Of a stretch of 64,000 nucleotides of DNA, positions 38,396 through 51,400 are shown piece after piece; position 1 is the stretch's first letter; each line of letters starts with the position of its first letter. The notes under the pieces are model-generated. The model searched no databases, had not been told where the DNA came from, and saw nothing but the letters and a program-made list of their open reading frames with translations. The translations under genes were made by a program, and so were the position numbers. The stretch covers positions 110,185,283 to 110,249,282 of the forward strand of contig NC_081406.1 of the NCBI RefSeq assembly GCF_030272615.1, written 5' to 3'. The stretch comes from Cryptomeria japonica (taxonomy: Eukaryota; Streptophyta; Pinopsida; Cupressales; Cupressaceae).

Positions 38396-41300
38396 TCAGA
38401 ATGAAGAACTTTGACCTTCATCACCATTGGCACCAACGTTACTGCTACTCAGCAAAGATGATAAATCTAATTGATATTTTGTGGTTGGAACAGCTCCAAG
38501 AAAACTGTCTTTAATAATATGCAACATTCTCACAGTGTCAATCATACTTGGTCGGTCTTCTGGAGATTCTCTTGTACAGAGCAAACCCACGCAGATGAGT
38601 TGCCTGAGGCAATTCAATACCTTAATTTCATCATTGTTCATGGCAGCACTCAGCAAATAGCTGGCAACCACTTCTTCTATTCTATTTGGGAAACATCTGC
38701 TAACCCATCTATGCAAGTTCATTCCTTCTATGAATATGCTGCTGGTTGGCTTCTTTCCAGTCATCATTTCTAATAACATTACTCCATAGCTGTAAACATC
38801 TCCTTTTGTAGTAACATGTCCACTCACTCCATATTCTGCATTCACGACACTCAGGATAAAATTTCACATTCACTATCTTTTGAGAAAATATGCTAAAAGG
38901 AAAAAGTTAAAATTTTATACTAGCAATCTGAACTTAAACCTGGAGCAATGTATCCAATGGATCCTTTCAGCGCCTGTGTAGAAGTGTATGAATCCGTGGA
39001 GTTTCCTAGGCACAATCTTGAAATGCCAAAATCTATCAAATAGGCTGTCATGTCCTCGCCAAGAAGCACATTACTGGGCTTTAGATCACAATGGATGACC
39101 TGCACAAAACATCGGTGATGAAGGTACTCCATGCCTTGTGCAACATCCAGCGCAATGCTCAGCCTTTGAGTCAAATCCAGGCGACACGGTTGACCTTGAG
39201 AACTTTCTTCGCCTGCAGAATATAAGAACTTATCTAGGCTGCCATTTGCGACAAGAGGAAATATTAAGGCTTTCATGTCTGGATCTGAATAAGCAGTTAT
39301 GATTTTAAGAAGATTTCTATGACGAACTCTCCTTAAAACATTGCACTCTCTATCAAAACTCTTGCGTGCATATTCATCAATGATATTAAGAACTTTGATA
39401 GCAACCATCGTGCCATCCTTCAGAGCTCCTCTAAACACTTTTCCAAAGCTACCAACTCCTAGTAAGTTGGCTTCATTAAATCCATCAGTTGCGGTGAGAA
39501 GTTCTTGAAATGAAAATTTCTGAGGGCCCACCTCAAAGGGTTTCAAGATTTTAGACCGCGTCTTGCAATAGCATCTCCACGAGAAAAATATGACAATACA
39601 GCATATAACAAACACTGCAGTCCCAATGGGTATGAACACACTTTTTAGATGTCTGAGACTCTTATGTTTGGGAGCAGAGCATGGTGGTAACATTACCCAA
39701 GGTCCACATAGCGCAAGATTCGCAGTAAATGATGTTGCATTAAGCCTTTTGAAAACACCATCTTTTGGAACTTCTCCTGACAACTTGTTTATAGACAAGT
39801 TAAGATGCTGAAGCACTTTAAGCTTTTCTAATGCCAATGGAATCCTTCCTGTCAAATTGTTGTAAGAGAAATCTAAGCCTCTGAGATCTTGAAGTTTCTC
39901 TAGGGAATCTGGAATCCCTCCTTCAATTTTATTAAAAGAAAAATTCAGGTATTCAAGTGCTACACAATCTCCTATTTTATCTGGAATATAGCCTGTTAAT
40001 TGATTTGCTGAAATATCTATAGTTTGAACTTTATCCATCTTGCTGAGTTCTGCAGGCAAGGGGCCCTCCAAGAAATTATTTGAAAGGTTGAAATATATAG
40101 CTAAATTTGAAAGTCCTGCCACCTGTGGAGGTATGCGTCCATGCAGCTTATTGTATGACAGATCAAGCAGTTCTAACTTAGTGCATTCACATAAACTTGA
40201 CGGAATAGTTCCTGTTAAGTCGTTGCCTTGAAGGTACAGTACTCTTATCTGGTCGAGGTGGGCAAGGGAGTCTGGAATAGTTCCAGAAATATTATTATAT
40301 AGAAGAGCTAGAAGCCCTAGGTTCTTAAGCTGGCCAATCTCCATTGGGATGTTTCCTTGTAAATTATTGTAACCCAAGTATAGTCTCTCCAACCTTTGAA
40401 GCATACCGATTGCAGAAGGAATCTCACTGGTCAAAAGATTTCCATCTAAACCTAGCCTAGTTAAATTGGTGAGGTTTCCAATCTGCAAAGGAATATCTCC
40501 TATTATCATGTTCCCAGTCAGGCCTAAATATTCTAGATTTGTAGAAAGTTGTCCGACAGATGAGGTTATGAGACCTGTGAGAAGATTATGTGAACACTCT
40601 ATTACTCTAACAAATGAACAATTACTAAGAGCAGTGAGAAAGGGTAAGCTTGTGGTGCTACCACTAGTAAACCGATTACCCCACAGATAAAGGTGCGTAA
40701 GTCTACGCAACTTTCCCAACTCCGAGGGCACTATTCCACTCAGCAGGTTGTCGGCTAAGACGAGAATTTGAAGTTGCGAACAATTGAAGAGAGTGACAGG
40801 AATCCTGCCACTGAAATTGTTAGCACCCATATACAATTCTGTCAAGTGGATAGTCCTAGAGAACAACTTCGTTGGAATCTCACCAGATAAGTAATTAACA
40901 GTGAAGTCCATTTCCTGCAGAGAAGTGCAATTTGACAAGGAGGGAGGAATTCCTCCAGTAAGATGGTTTAAAGGCAAAAACAGGACACTAAGTTGAGAAA
41001 GCATACCCAGTTCCCAAGGAATATACCCCTCAAGATTGTTCTCGGATAAATATATATATTTCAAAGAGGATATGTTTCCCAAGGTTTTGGGAATGTTACC
41101 TGTCAAATTATTGCGGTATAGCTCAATGGAAATTAAATTTGGGAGGAAACCCAGAGTTGAAGGAATTCCTCCAGTCAAATGGTTTGCCGCAAGAGATAAC
41201 TCTATTATATTATGGCAGGCACCAAGAATCGCTGGAATTGAACCTTCTAGCTGATTTTTGTATAAGTAGAGATTCTGTAAGCGAGAGAGGTTTCCTAACT

Positions 41301-41652
41301 CATAAGGAATATGACCACGAAGGTTATTTCTACTGAGGTCAAGAATCCTAAGAAATGAGAGATTGCCAAGTGAAGGGGAGATGGTACCTACCAAACCCAC
41401 GGTGGAGAGATTGAGAGAGACGACCCTTTGCCTGCGGTGAGAACAGGAGATCCCTTTCCAGTTGCAGAATGAGACGTTAGAAGTCCATGTTGCGAATGAA
41501 TTGAGTTGATCATACTCGATTGCGGACTTGAATGCCAAGAGAGCCTGCTCATCGGAAGCATTGGTTTTGTGGGGATGCAAAGAACGGGAGGACTCAACAG
41601 GGAAGGGAAGAACAAGATGGACAAGTATAATAAAGAAAAAGTGAGCGATCAT
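38396..41652 (-). CDS. LRR receptor-like kinase, subfamily XII (EFR/Xa21/At3g47570-like)
   Basis: Predicted plasma-membrane pattern-recognition receptor kinase of 1050 residues in two exons: 41652-38940 and 38835-38396. The 104-nt intron has a GTTTAAG donor and TGCAG acceptor and splits the Glu codon of A-P-E-Y-G in the kinase, a position usual for this subfamily. Residues about 1-23 form a signal peptide. An LRRNT-type cap (W...C-N-W-x-G-I-x-C) is followed by about 22 plant extracellular LRRs (G-x-I-P pattern) with many N-glycosylation sites. A transmembrane helix lies at about 671-693 and the kinase from about 725. The glycine loop G-V-G-S-F-G (732), V-A-I-K Lys 753, H-C-D-L-K-P-S-N with Asp 856 and D-F-G at 874 are all present. 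Cys before the catalytic Asp marks a non-RD kinase, typical of innate immune receptors. No break is visible, so it is the one gene here likely to be functional. The ligand cannot be predicted. Confidence 0.93.
38836..38939 (-). other. Intron of the LRR receptor kinase
   Basis: 104 nt, AT-rich, GT at 38939-38938 and AG at 38837-38836 (minus strand). Splicing joins the two kinase halves in phase. Confidence 0.9.
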
Positions 41653-41726
41653 TGTGAAGCTTAAAATCTTGCAAAGCTACTTCTTTGTGCAACGCTAATT
41701 TTGTGCAAGTTATTTGGTACAATCAT

Positions 41727-41741
41727 ATGTATATATATACA
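41727..41741 (-). promoter_or_regulatory. Probable TATA box of the LRR kinase
   Basis: TATATATATACATA on the minus strand about 80 bases upstream of the ATG at 41652, a reasonable distance for a short 5' leader. It is a repeat-like AT run, so the call rests on position. Confidence 0.5.
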
Positions 41742-41919
41742 CACAAGTTGTAGTGATCGTTATATGGAAGATCCACTTTAGGAGCAAAGAAAATAGAATT
41801 GTAAGGTGACGAATATTTCCAGTTCAAAATTTCTACCCTCCTCGGCGCGACACTTTGATGTGTTCTGCCTATTGGAGGGAATGTAAAAATTTCTTACCGC
41901 CTTAAGAACGTAATAGACT

Positions 41920-41948
41920 TTGACTCATTACTCATGACTCATGACTCA
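41920..41948. promoter_or_regulatory. W-box and three TGACTCA motifs upstream of the LRR kinase
   Basis: TTGACT (W-box core) overlaps the first of three TGACTCA heptamers (41921, 41935, 41942), a bZIP-type binding sequence, about 270-300 bases before the start codon. Binding is inference. Confidence 0.45.
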
Positions 41949-42069
41949 TGAAGCACTACTCAATCTATCAATTGAAATTTTGTAGTATATTTGCGTGTTG
42001 GAAACGATAGACTTAAATTCCATCTAAGTCTTTTCCATATCTCAATTTCCACTTCATCTGCAGGGCAGT

Positions 42070-42081
42070 TTGACCTTGACT
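42070..42081. promoter_or_regulatory. Paired W-boxes
   Basis: TTGACC followed directly by TTGACT, two WRKY-type cores in tandem about 420 bases upstream of the kinase ATG. WRKY factors commonly control immune receptor genes; occupancy is not shown. Confidence 0.45.
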
Positions 42082-42100
42082 TGTCCAAGTAAACGAAGGA

Positions 42101-44530
42101 ATTCCTTTCCTTATTGGAAACGTAATACAAATGTAAGTGCCTGCTTCATTCATTTCATTTCATCTACTGTTATTGATTCTCTAAAGATATGGAAACCACT
42201 CCGAATTCAATCGACTTCTCAATGAAAACATTGAAATCACTAAAGTAAATATTCAAATCAGTCTGTGATATAATGTAAACGAACACGCTTAGTTGACGAA
42301 TATCTTGAAACTTAATCATCAGTTCTCGCCCATAAACATGGTACTATTGCATTTATCTAGAATGTAGTTTATTTTGTAGGCTAATTAATGATATTGAATG
42401 ATTTAATTTTTTTCTGTATTTCTATAATTTAAGTTTAAGAACATATTTTATGTGATTTAAATATTATTAATTATGTGTTTACTTGTTGACTCATGTAATT
42501 ATGTAATTGACTTTTATAGTTTTTTACTAGAAATAATCAAGATATCGTAGATGCAATATATAAAAAAGGCAAACATCTATTTTTAGATCTCCATAGATAT
42601 TAAATACAAATCCTGACACCGTAAAGATAGTGCTGAGTGCAAATAAATCTTTAAAAATGAAATGATTGCATTATTTGCATTTGTTGAGACCTTTGACATA
42701 ATTGAATGCATAGGAGAAGATACCAAAATAGGCATCCCTAACTGACCTCCATACCACAGCTGAACAACCATCATTAAGAGAATATTGCAAAGAGTAGCCA
42801 CCATCTTCCTTACACAAGTTTATCCCCTCCTCTATCAGAGATGCTCCCACCTCAATAAGGAATAGGAAAGAGAACTATGGGAGTTGAAGACACCAACCCC
42901 TCAACAAAGTTGTCGGCAAAAACCCCACCACAATAGGGGTAGGCTTCACCTCCATAGAAGTTGAACGTGACAAGGCCCAACTAAGAACAAAAACCCATCC
43001 GACAAGAAGAAGAATCTCTAAACTGTACCTTAACCCTGAGCAAAACATGGCCAAAAGGGGCCCTTGAAAACTGCTAGCATCCTTTCGGCCAACATGGAGG
43101 ACAACACCCTCACCACATAGAAAACCAAAATGATTTGAAGAACCAAAAGCACCTATAATACTATTATTGGCTAACATTTCTAGTCTCATGTACATTCATT
43201 TCACTATAATACTATTATTTTTCATGAGCAACTTTTAAATTTGATTTATCGAGTCTCGTGTTAGAAGCTAGAGTAACAGGCGTACCTAGTCAATGGTGTT
43301 TTTGTCTCTTTGGCTCTTGTATTAGCATGTGGACTTTAAGGCAATATAAATTGATGGCCAATCTACAAATCAAAATCCACTTGATAGCCCCATTCCTAGT
43401 TTGATTATCATGTACCCAAACAATGGTGGCTAAGGTTGAAAAGAAAACTACTCCAAATGTGAACTTAATGATTTCTTTACATTTGACAAGCTAGATAACC
43501 AAAAAATCTATTTAACAATAGGAATATAATTTTAATAACTAATTTTCTAACATTTATAATAGATTGTTTTTAATACCTGCTTTTCTTTATCTAGTGGATA
43601 ACTTTCCTCACTAGATGCTGACCTAGACTCTTTTGAGTCAAATTCATTCAACATGTTTGTATGATTGGTTGCTTGTTGAAAGAAGGATAGTTGAATCATA
43701 AATTAAAATCAAATCAAGCACCTCTCATATTTGAATATTAATCTTCGATAAGGTATATGTCTCTTCTTACCATTAATTGCTCCTAATCTATAAAAAAATA
43801 TCAAATTGCATCTAAAAAAGCCTCTCCTAGACTCTTACTTGGAAGAGAAAATTTTAATTTTTAACAAATTGAATCGAATTAGACCTAATAGAGTTAAAAG
43901 TACGTCGTATATTCTTTCTCACATGTGAAATCTTTTTGTCAAATTCCACTAAGAGTGAAAATGAGGGTCTATGAGCATATTAAGAACTACAAGTTCAAGT
44001 GCTAATTAGTATTTACGAAAATCTATATGTAGATTGAGAACCATAAGTTCAAGTGTTAATTAATATTTAGAGAAATTTCGTGATTCTCTTGTGATATTAA
44101 TGATTGTGACCTATCTGCTATATTATACTTGTCACCTCTGACACTCAAATTCATTTTATTTTAATTCAGAATTTGTCCTTCCAAAAAAATGAAAAAACTA
44201 TAGTGTTAGAGTGTTTTGTTGCAATTTAGTATTATATTTAAGATAGTATGTTGTGGGTCATGAATTTTCTTTATTGAGCTATATCACCTTGTAATTTTAG
44301 TTTGGAATTCAACTAACATGATATAAGTTAATATGTTGAGTCTTGTAGGGAAAGTGGTTTTGATTCATCTCATTTAAAAAAAATATCTACTTTGGTAGGG
44401 TTTCATGTAATCTCTACCCATTTCTCTCATCAGTATTGTTGACAGTGCAACATGATTGATTTGTCCAAAAACTAGAGGTAAGTCACTTGTCATGTTTCCA
44501 ATATTTTTTTATTTATTTGTACTCGGACAG
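42101..44530. other. Intergenic region
   Basis: No recognised gene. Minus-strand frames at 42583-42804 and 42875-43195 are separated by a stop and show no known domain; the second is Leu/Gly-rich. The rest is AT-rich without clear repeats. Confidence 0.4.
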
Positions 44531-44859
44531 TGTTGGACTAGATATAATTTACTCACAATCTTAAGTTTATTTAGGCATATTATATTCCTAGGTACTAGAT
44601 AAATGTTATTAATATTTTATTATTTACCTACATTAATATTTGTACAAATAATTGACAAATAATTGTACCTACCTTCACACCTCATCAGTGCTCGTTCTCT
44701 AACTCTTGCCTATATAAACAGACTTATATATAAACAGACTTATGTACATTTGTAAGTCATCTGAATATCAATACATTTCATCTCATTTGATGATATATCT
44801 GATTCTCTTGTGAAATTTTCTGCAGGTTGTGATCCTAACATTGGAATTATTCTCCTACA
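44531..44859 (+). repeat. Left LTR-like repeat (44.5 kb)
   Basis: Starts TGTTGGACTAGATATAATTT, contains ATTATTTACCTACATTAATA and CTCTAACTCTTGCCTA, and ends near TTATTCTCCTACA. Matches 48191-48498 with moderate divergence. An imperfect short duplication (TATAAACAGACTTA twice) makes it longer. Confidence 0.75.
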
Positions 44860-46802
44860 CGTGCAATTCCTTTCATATGTGAGAATTTTTGCAATATGAA
44901 GTTTTGAGGTCCTAGGAGGTTAGTTTGGCGATATCAGCACATTTGGCGCAACTTCATTCTCCTGATACATCTATTATCATTTGTATTGGGAGTGATAGGC
45001 AATTTTCCCTGTGTTATTGTGGTGGTCGATATTTTATACCTCAACATCTGGTGTGATTCAATATACTGTTTGTGCTCGTATTCTTTCTTAGGCCGATTGA
45101 TATTAGTTATTGTTATCTGTGACTGAGTACTCCATTAATTGATTTCACCTATACATTACCGACATTCTTTTCTCTGTTAGTCAACTGTTGTTTGGAGGCA
45201 GTTTTATACACCTTGTCTGGCATATATTTTGATTTTGTTAGATCTATGGTGGGTGACTTTATCTATATCCGTCAGCTCATTGGATGGCTCGATTGTATTT
45301 GGCCGACCTTATTTTATTTTAGTTGTTTAATGGCTCCATCGGCTTGGTTCAAGGGTACTATCTCACAGCTCCTATATCACCTTATCCGATGCTTTGTCCT
45401 ATTGCTAGCTACGTACTAAGTTTGCATATGAACGGGTCAGCCTCTTATTCATTGTCTATGGCATACTATAAGTTTTGTTTTGCTGGCCTACTTGCCTGGT
45501 CAGTGCATGATAGCGACTCGTATGTTTTGTTTCATCAAAATTTTGGCCCTCTTTCCATGCCACAGTCTCTTTCGGAAACACCATCCAAAGATCGATTGAT
45601 TTCTGTTGGATCCTATGTATGCAGTGATTGGCTGTTCTCATTTAGCATTTGGCTCAAGCGTCATGCCTCATGAATGTAGCAATTTTATGATAGTCAGTTT
45701 GGTCACATTGCTTGGAGTTGTGGGTGAATGTTCGATGGTCAGAGGTGGCTTGATTTCCTATGCATGGTTCAAATTGCTTGATACGCTGGCATATGGTGCT
45801 GGTACTTCAGCTTGGTATGGCAACTTCATCAGTGACTGGGGTATCATATGGTCAAATCAGCCTCATTGGCCAAGTGTGATATTATTTATGATTGGTATTA
45901 GTTTTATCCTTACTCATAGTCTACCTTGTCTCTGGAAAGATGCGAATCTTGTTTGAAACCTTTTATTATCCTTGGGTCGACATATTGCATGCATGGGGCA
46001 TTCTAATTACTTTGGCCGACATGTTTTTGAGGGTTGATATTTATTTTATAGTGATATGCACGTTATTTTCCATGGTTTGTATGTAAGCAATATTTGCTTT
46101 CCTTATCACCATGGTGTTATGCATATTCAAGGGTCTATACCCTCAAGTGGTGCGGCCTATGGCCCGCCACCTTATTTTTTCTATTAGTACTGCCTGCATC
46201 TGCTGCAACCCTCGCCATTGGTGGTGGGCTAATTTTAGCTCCCATTAGTATTGAGAGTCATAATTTCAATTTTGAGCCATTCTTAGAGGCACTCGTGTAT
46301 GTGACGAAGGGTTAATCTGTCTTAGAGCTTAATCAGACTCCCTTCTTGTGTTGATTGGACTTCATATTGGTGATTTATTCCATAGCACTGGAGCAAGTCA
46401 ATTCACCTGGTTAGGTCAATCCAATTGATTTTCCTTCATAGTGGAGTAGGTTAATTTGACTGATTTCACCATTTACTAGGTGTAATGGTGGTAGGGATCT
46501 GAGTAAAAGAAGAGGAACATAACCTATGGCTAAAAAAATGGGCTGAATTGTTGAGACTACGGCGGTAGGTCGCCCTAGTCTTATAACTCTTGGTTATGCA
46601 AGTGGGATATTTTTTGGATCAAAGAGACACACTGGATCCATTGTTGGAAGATCAAGAAAAATTCTCAAGACCCTGGTAGTAGGTCAACCAGGTCCTCTGC
46701 TTTTTGCTCCTCTGAAATTTGAACTTGTTTATTGTCATCAATTATATCAGAATCTTCAACCATGGCTCCTGAATCAGTTTCATGTACACACAGAGACACA
46801 AA

Positions 46803-47515
46803 AAGGGTTGTGGATAGGGGTTTTCCTTAAGTTAAACCTTGGTTTAGGAATTAACCTTGAATTAAATTTAAATTTAAATACTAAATTAAATGCTAGGAGA
46901 TATACCTTAGATCTACAATGGTTGATAAGAAGATTGATGATGAAATGCTTTTTAGATATAATCATGAATGTTGAATGCAATAACATGATAAACACATGAA
47001 CATGGATGACCTAATCAAAAACACATGCTTGTATGAAGATTTGTGTGACTTTGGTCCATAATTCTTGAAGGGTGAAATGCTAACTTGAATGCTTGAAAAT
47101 ACTTGATGACAAACGCTTCACGGATATACTAATGATGGGTTATGTGTGATTTCTCTAAACGAATTGATAATATGTCCTCATATAGGGTTCCCTATGTAAA
47201 CTATCTATTAGGTTGACCTCCAATGGTCACGTTGAGGCATGGGGATGAAAATCCATCAGCGAGGGGGAGTGATCACCCATATTTAAAATGGGTCCTATTT
47301 ATGGAGGACTAGGGTGGCACCTTAGTCTAGACACGCACACCACAAAACCCTTGTCCTCCAAATGCAGGACAAAAATTCATTAACATAGGGGGCACAACCA
47401 AGCCTAGAGTAAAAAGGGTCAAAATGGGCATAGGGAGAATGGAGACAGGATAGGCTAAAGTAAGAGCACAAATATGAGGTGTCAATTATACAAGGTTACA
47501 ATTTACAATGCTACA
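46803..47515. repeat. Dispersed LTR-like repeat, copy B
   Basis: Counterpart of 26618-27360. It ends ACAATTTACAATGCTACATCA; on the minus strand that would be a TGATGTAGCATTG start, as in an LTR. No coding seen. Confidence 0.5.
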
Positions 47516-48190
47516 TCAGGTCAATCTGCCCGATTTATCTTTCAAATTTGATGGAGGACATACCTATTTGATGACAAGTAATCTAGTTGTCAATCTATCT
47601 TTGGATCGTTTTTCTAAATCAGTTTCCACATTAGTTCCATGTTGTTAGCTTCTTCATTGATTAGACATGTACCTAATTGGATTGTGACTTGATCTATATG
47701 GACAAGGACAAGATAAATTCAGAGATATCATCTTCATCTTCCTACTCATTCATATCTAGATTGGGAGGCATTCCTACATTTTTACATCAGTTTGATTCTT
47801 CTTATGGGAGACAAGTTGTTTGTATGTGTGGCATCATGCTCAAACGGTTACCATTTTATAGGTGATTATTCATTATGATGGGACTGCATAGTCTCTCTCT
47901 TTCCCTCTTATGTGGGGACATTATTTGTATCTTTGTGATGGATGTAGTTCTCATGGGGTATTGATGTTGAGACCTCAATTCATTGTTCATTCTATCACTT
48001 ATCTTGATTTGCATATCTCCTTTTTTTAGATGAGTTTTGTCCCATGAAGTTTTCTCATTTTCTCCATTAGCAATTCATCACTTGCATTGTACATGGGTAC
48101 CTAACATGGCCTTGTAGCTGGGACCCATATTACATCATCATATCATATTGCATATTGCATTTTTCTCCCTATGTTGCAATTAAGTGGAGG

Positions 48191-48498
48191 TGTTGGAGTC
48201 AATATAATTTACTCACAATCTTAAGTTTACTTAGGAATATTGAATTGCTAGATAATAGGTAAAATTCATTAATATTTAATTATTTACCTACATTAATATT
48301 TGTGCCAATAGTTGGCAAGTAGTTCTACCTACTCTCGCACCTCATTAGTGCTCGCTTTATAACTCTTGCCTACATAAGAAAGTTTATGCACATTTGTTCT
48401 CAATCTCAATACATTTAATCTCATTTAGTGATATATCTAATTCTCTTGTGAATTTTTTTGTAGGTTGTTCTCATAGCTTTGGAGTTATTCTCCTAAAA
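48191..48498 (+). repeat. Right LTR-like repeat (48.2 kb)
   Basis: TGTTGGAGTCAATATAATTT to TTATTCTCCTAAAA; same order of words as the left copy. Confidence 0.75.
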
Positions 48499-51400
48499 CT
48501 AGATCATTTTTGTTATGTTTCATTTCATTCAAAAATAATTCTATTGTTATCAGTTAAATAAATGGCATTGGTTCCATGGTTTTATCTATGGCTATTTTCA
48601 TATATGGTATTTTTCATTTTTATAGTAGTAATTGTTAGATCTCTCTTTATTTCTTCATGTAGAGATATTTGAACTGTAAAATGAATTTTATGTTTTTTTT
48701 ATGGTTCTAAATTTTTGTTTATTTATTTATTTTTTTCTTCCGATTATTTTTGTGATAATTTTCCTATTAGAATTATTTAGTATTGAATATATGCTAGCTA
48801 TTGTAAATATTGTCAATGCAATTCTTCCTAAAGTTATTTCCACATAGAGTAGATAGTATATGTTGCAACAACTTCATACCTTAAACTTATCACATTCTTA
48901 AATTCACAAACTTATTTTTATAGAATTTTGTGTTATTATACTTGCTTGTATACTTTAAAGACCAAATCAGAACACAAGGGATTGTGTTACACAAAATAAC
49001 TAAAATTTTAGAGGATTGTGTTGAATAAGTAACAAACAACTTGGTTTTCCAAATATGTACATCATCTCACCTAGTTGGTTACATGGTTAGGACTTAGTGG
49101 TACAATTAGGTATTAGTATGCTTATGATAGGATTACATTTTTTTATGAAGCCACATGTCTATATTAGTTCAAAAAATTAGGGGTGCTACATAAAATTTCA
49201 ATTTACTCTCTCACTTTAGGATAAGCTTCATGAGTACTTCACCTTGATGCAAGTTGTACACACATAATATTTGGAGATCATTAGACTAGAAATCATAAGG
49301 TATAAGAACTAAAAGACAAAATAAAAGTAATAGAATAGACTGAAGTAACAAGATGCATTGTTTGATTAACTTTTCCTTTGTATTGGTTTATAATTTAGTC
49401 ATTCTTTTCATTTGATGTAACAACTTTTATAAAGAATGGCGAGATTATACAATTCTATTTAGAGAAATATCTTGAGAAAAATCTTGTTTATGGTTTTTCC
49501 ACATGGAAATGGGTATTGGGGCTTTTCTTAGACCATGTCTAAGCAACTCCATATTTTCTTGGCCTAGTTGTCTTATTGGTGACATTAGTAATGTCTTGTA
49601 CTACCACAAGACAATTATCAATGGTCAAAGTTGATCACATGTGTACTTTCAATAAATTTTGTCATCATTCATGAAGAATACATTTATTTAGGTTCACATC
49701 CCTAACTATTTGGTTTTAATCCTTCGAATCAAATTCTTCAATATAGGAGAGAAAATGCAACAAAAAAATGCACCACAACATAGAAGAATGTGCCAAGTAA
49801 AATGTTGTCCAAACTTTAAAAAAATTACAGAACAAGTTTATAGTATTGGCTAGATTTTATCTCTCAAAAAGCTCCTTGATTTAAAGTACTTTAAAAAATT
49901 CTTTCAATTTGTTGCTCTACCTTTCTACATCCCTTGTATAATTTTGAAGATTTGAAAATTCATCCTCTCAATGATTTTAAGGTGATAGAGAAAAATAGAA
50001 ATTCACTGTGCTCTTTTCTATGAGCTTGTTTATTTTCCTCCAAATGTCTTTCCACAAATACTGGGTGTTTGAACTACTTATTGTATTTATTTTCATAACA
50101 TTCTATGCATCCTTAATTAGCCTTGGCATTCCATCATCCAATACACCTACTTTTAAATTTATTGAGACACAATTTAACTAGAACTGAACATAATGCTCGA
50201 ATGTTATGTAGATGGACATTCATGAAGTTTGGATCCACCATCGTAAAATTAGAAGTTGTAGAGTAACTTCAAAAAAAGCTCATATTCAAGACCTTAGTGT
50301 TATTTTGATGGGTTCAAGATATGAGATAAGATTATTATGATAATTTAGAAAAAATGATCTCATACAATCATCTCATGGTTATGCTCTTATTCCATGGATA
50401 ATATAATCTTTCATTTTCAAAATTTGAGTCGTGTGGGTATTTTTTAGTAAATCAGTTCTATATATGGATTCAAAGGGCTTGCTAGTATCCTTTTTCACAT
50501 AATAGAAATGGTAATTGGCCTTATCCTCATACCCCCTATTTGTCAAGAAACTTCTTTGATATGTTGAACTATTAAAAGAAAGATAGCTTCAATTTTACTT
50601 TAGTCAGGTGTCTTACATATCCCTTATCACTAGATTTAATTATTTTATATATATATATATATCATTTTCTAAATTTTCCCTTTATTTATTTTCTACTTCC
50701 TTACAATCATTAGGATTCTATTGACATTGTCGAGGCCATTGTGGATTCTACAGAAATTGCATCATAGTATACAAGGTTCATAGTTAAACATTGTCTAGGC
50801 TTTCAAAAGATTAAGTGAAGCAAATTTTTTCACCAATACAAAGACCTCAAAATCTATGTATCAATTTAATCATGTAATATCTTTCTTTCTATCTAATAGA
50901 TCTTTCAAATAGTCAATAGATGAAATAAATGAATGTTGATTTTGTAGGCCAATAAATTCACATTTTGATTGATAGTTGATACAATGCATGCCCATTCCAT
51001 TTTCTATAGGAAAATTTTATCACATTATTCACATGTCAATGGGGATTGTTAAAGAAAACTATCATATCAATTGTGTGGAAGATGGATATGTATAATACCA
51101 ATTTATCAAATTGGTTGTGTAGGCATCACAGTTTTCAAGGGAAAATTTGAGGAATTAGGCTTACTAACCCAACATATGGATGTTATCATTTCATAGTGGA
51201 TGGTATAATTTCTTCTCTATGACAACATGCTTAACACTATTTCATATGCTCATCAAAAATGGGTGGCAACTGGTCCAAGATTATTGTGCAAAATATATCC
51301 ACTTTTTTCTCGTCACGAATTGTATAAAATATCATTTTGTAAGTTGACTTGTGAAGCATTTGGAATACTAATTTTTTTATCATCTTGTAAGTTAGTTCTT

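Larger units (their letters stand above)
44531..48498 (+). mobile_element. LTR-bounded block without recognisable pol
   Basis: Two direct repeats of about 310-330 bp bound this 4.0-kb block, and the right copy is preceded by a purine-rich AATTAAGTGGAGG as a 3' LTR would be. No Gag, protease, integrase or reverse-transcriptase motif was found inside. Plus-strand frames at 45192-46315 are Trp/Leu-rich and look non-coding. A TTTGGCGCA word 80 bases after the left repeat is a weak primer-site candidate. No target duplication was found. It is either a non-autonomous LTR element or an old, replaced interior. It also contains the dispersed repeat at 46803-47515. Confidence 0.5.

Noticed and set aside
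39590-41336. Plus-strand frames inside the receptor kinase
   Set aside because: Antisense shadows of the LRR coding sequence.
42875-43195. 106-codon minus-strand frame
   Set aside because: Hydrophobic but without a domain, flanked by stops; not supportable as a gene.
44942-44952. TTTGGCGCA as a Gypsy primer-binding site
   Set aside because: It lies about 80 bases beyond the LTR end, too far for a normal primer site.
45192-46315. Four overlapping plus-strand frames of 64-116 codons
   Set aside because: Different phases, Trp/Leu/Tyr-rich, no retroelement motif; judged chance frames in GT-rich LTR-element interior.
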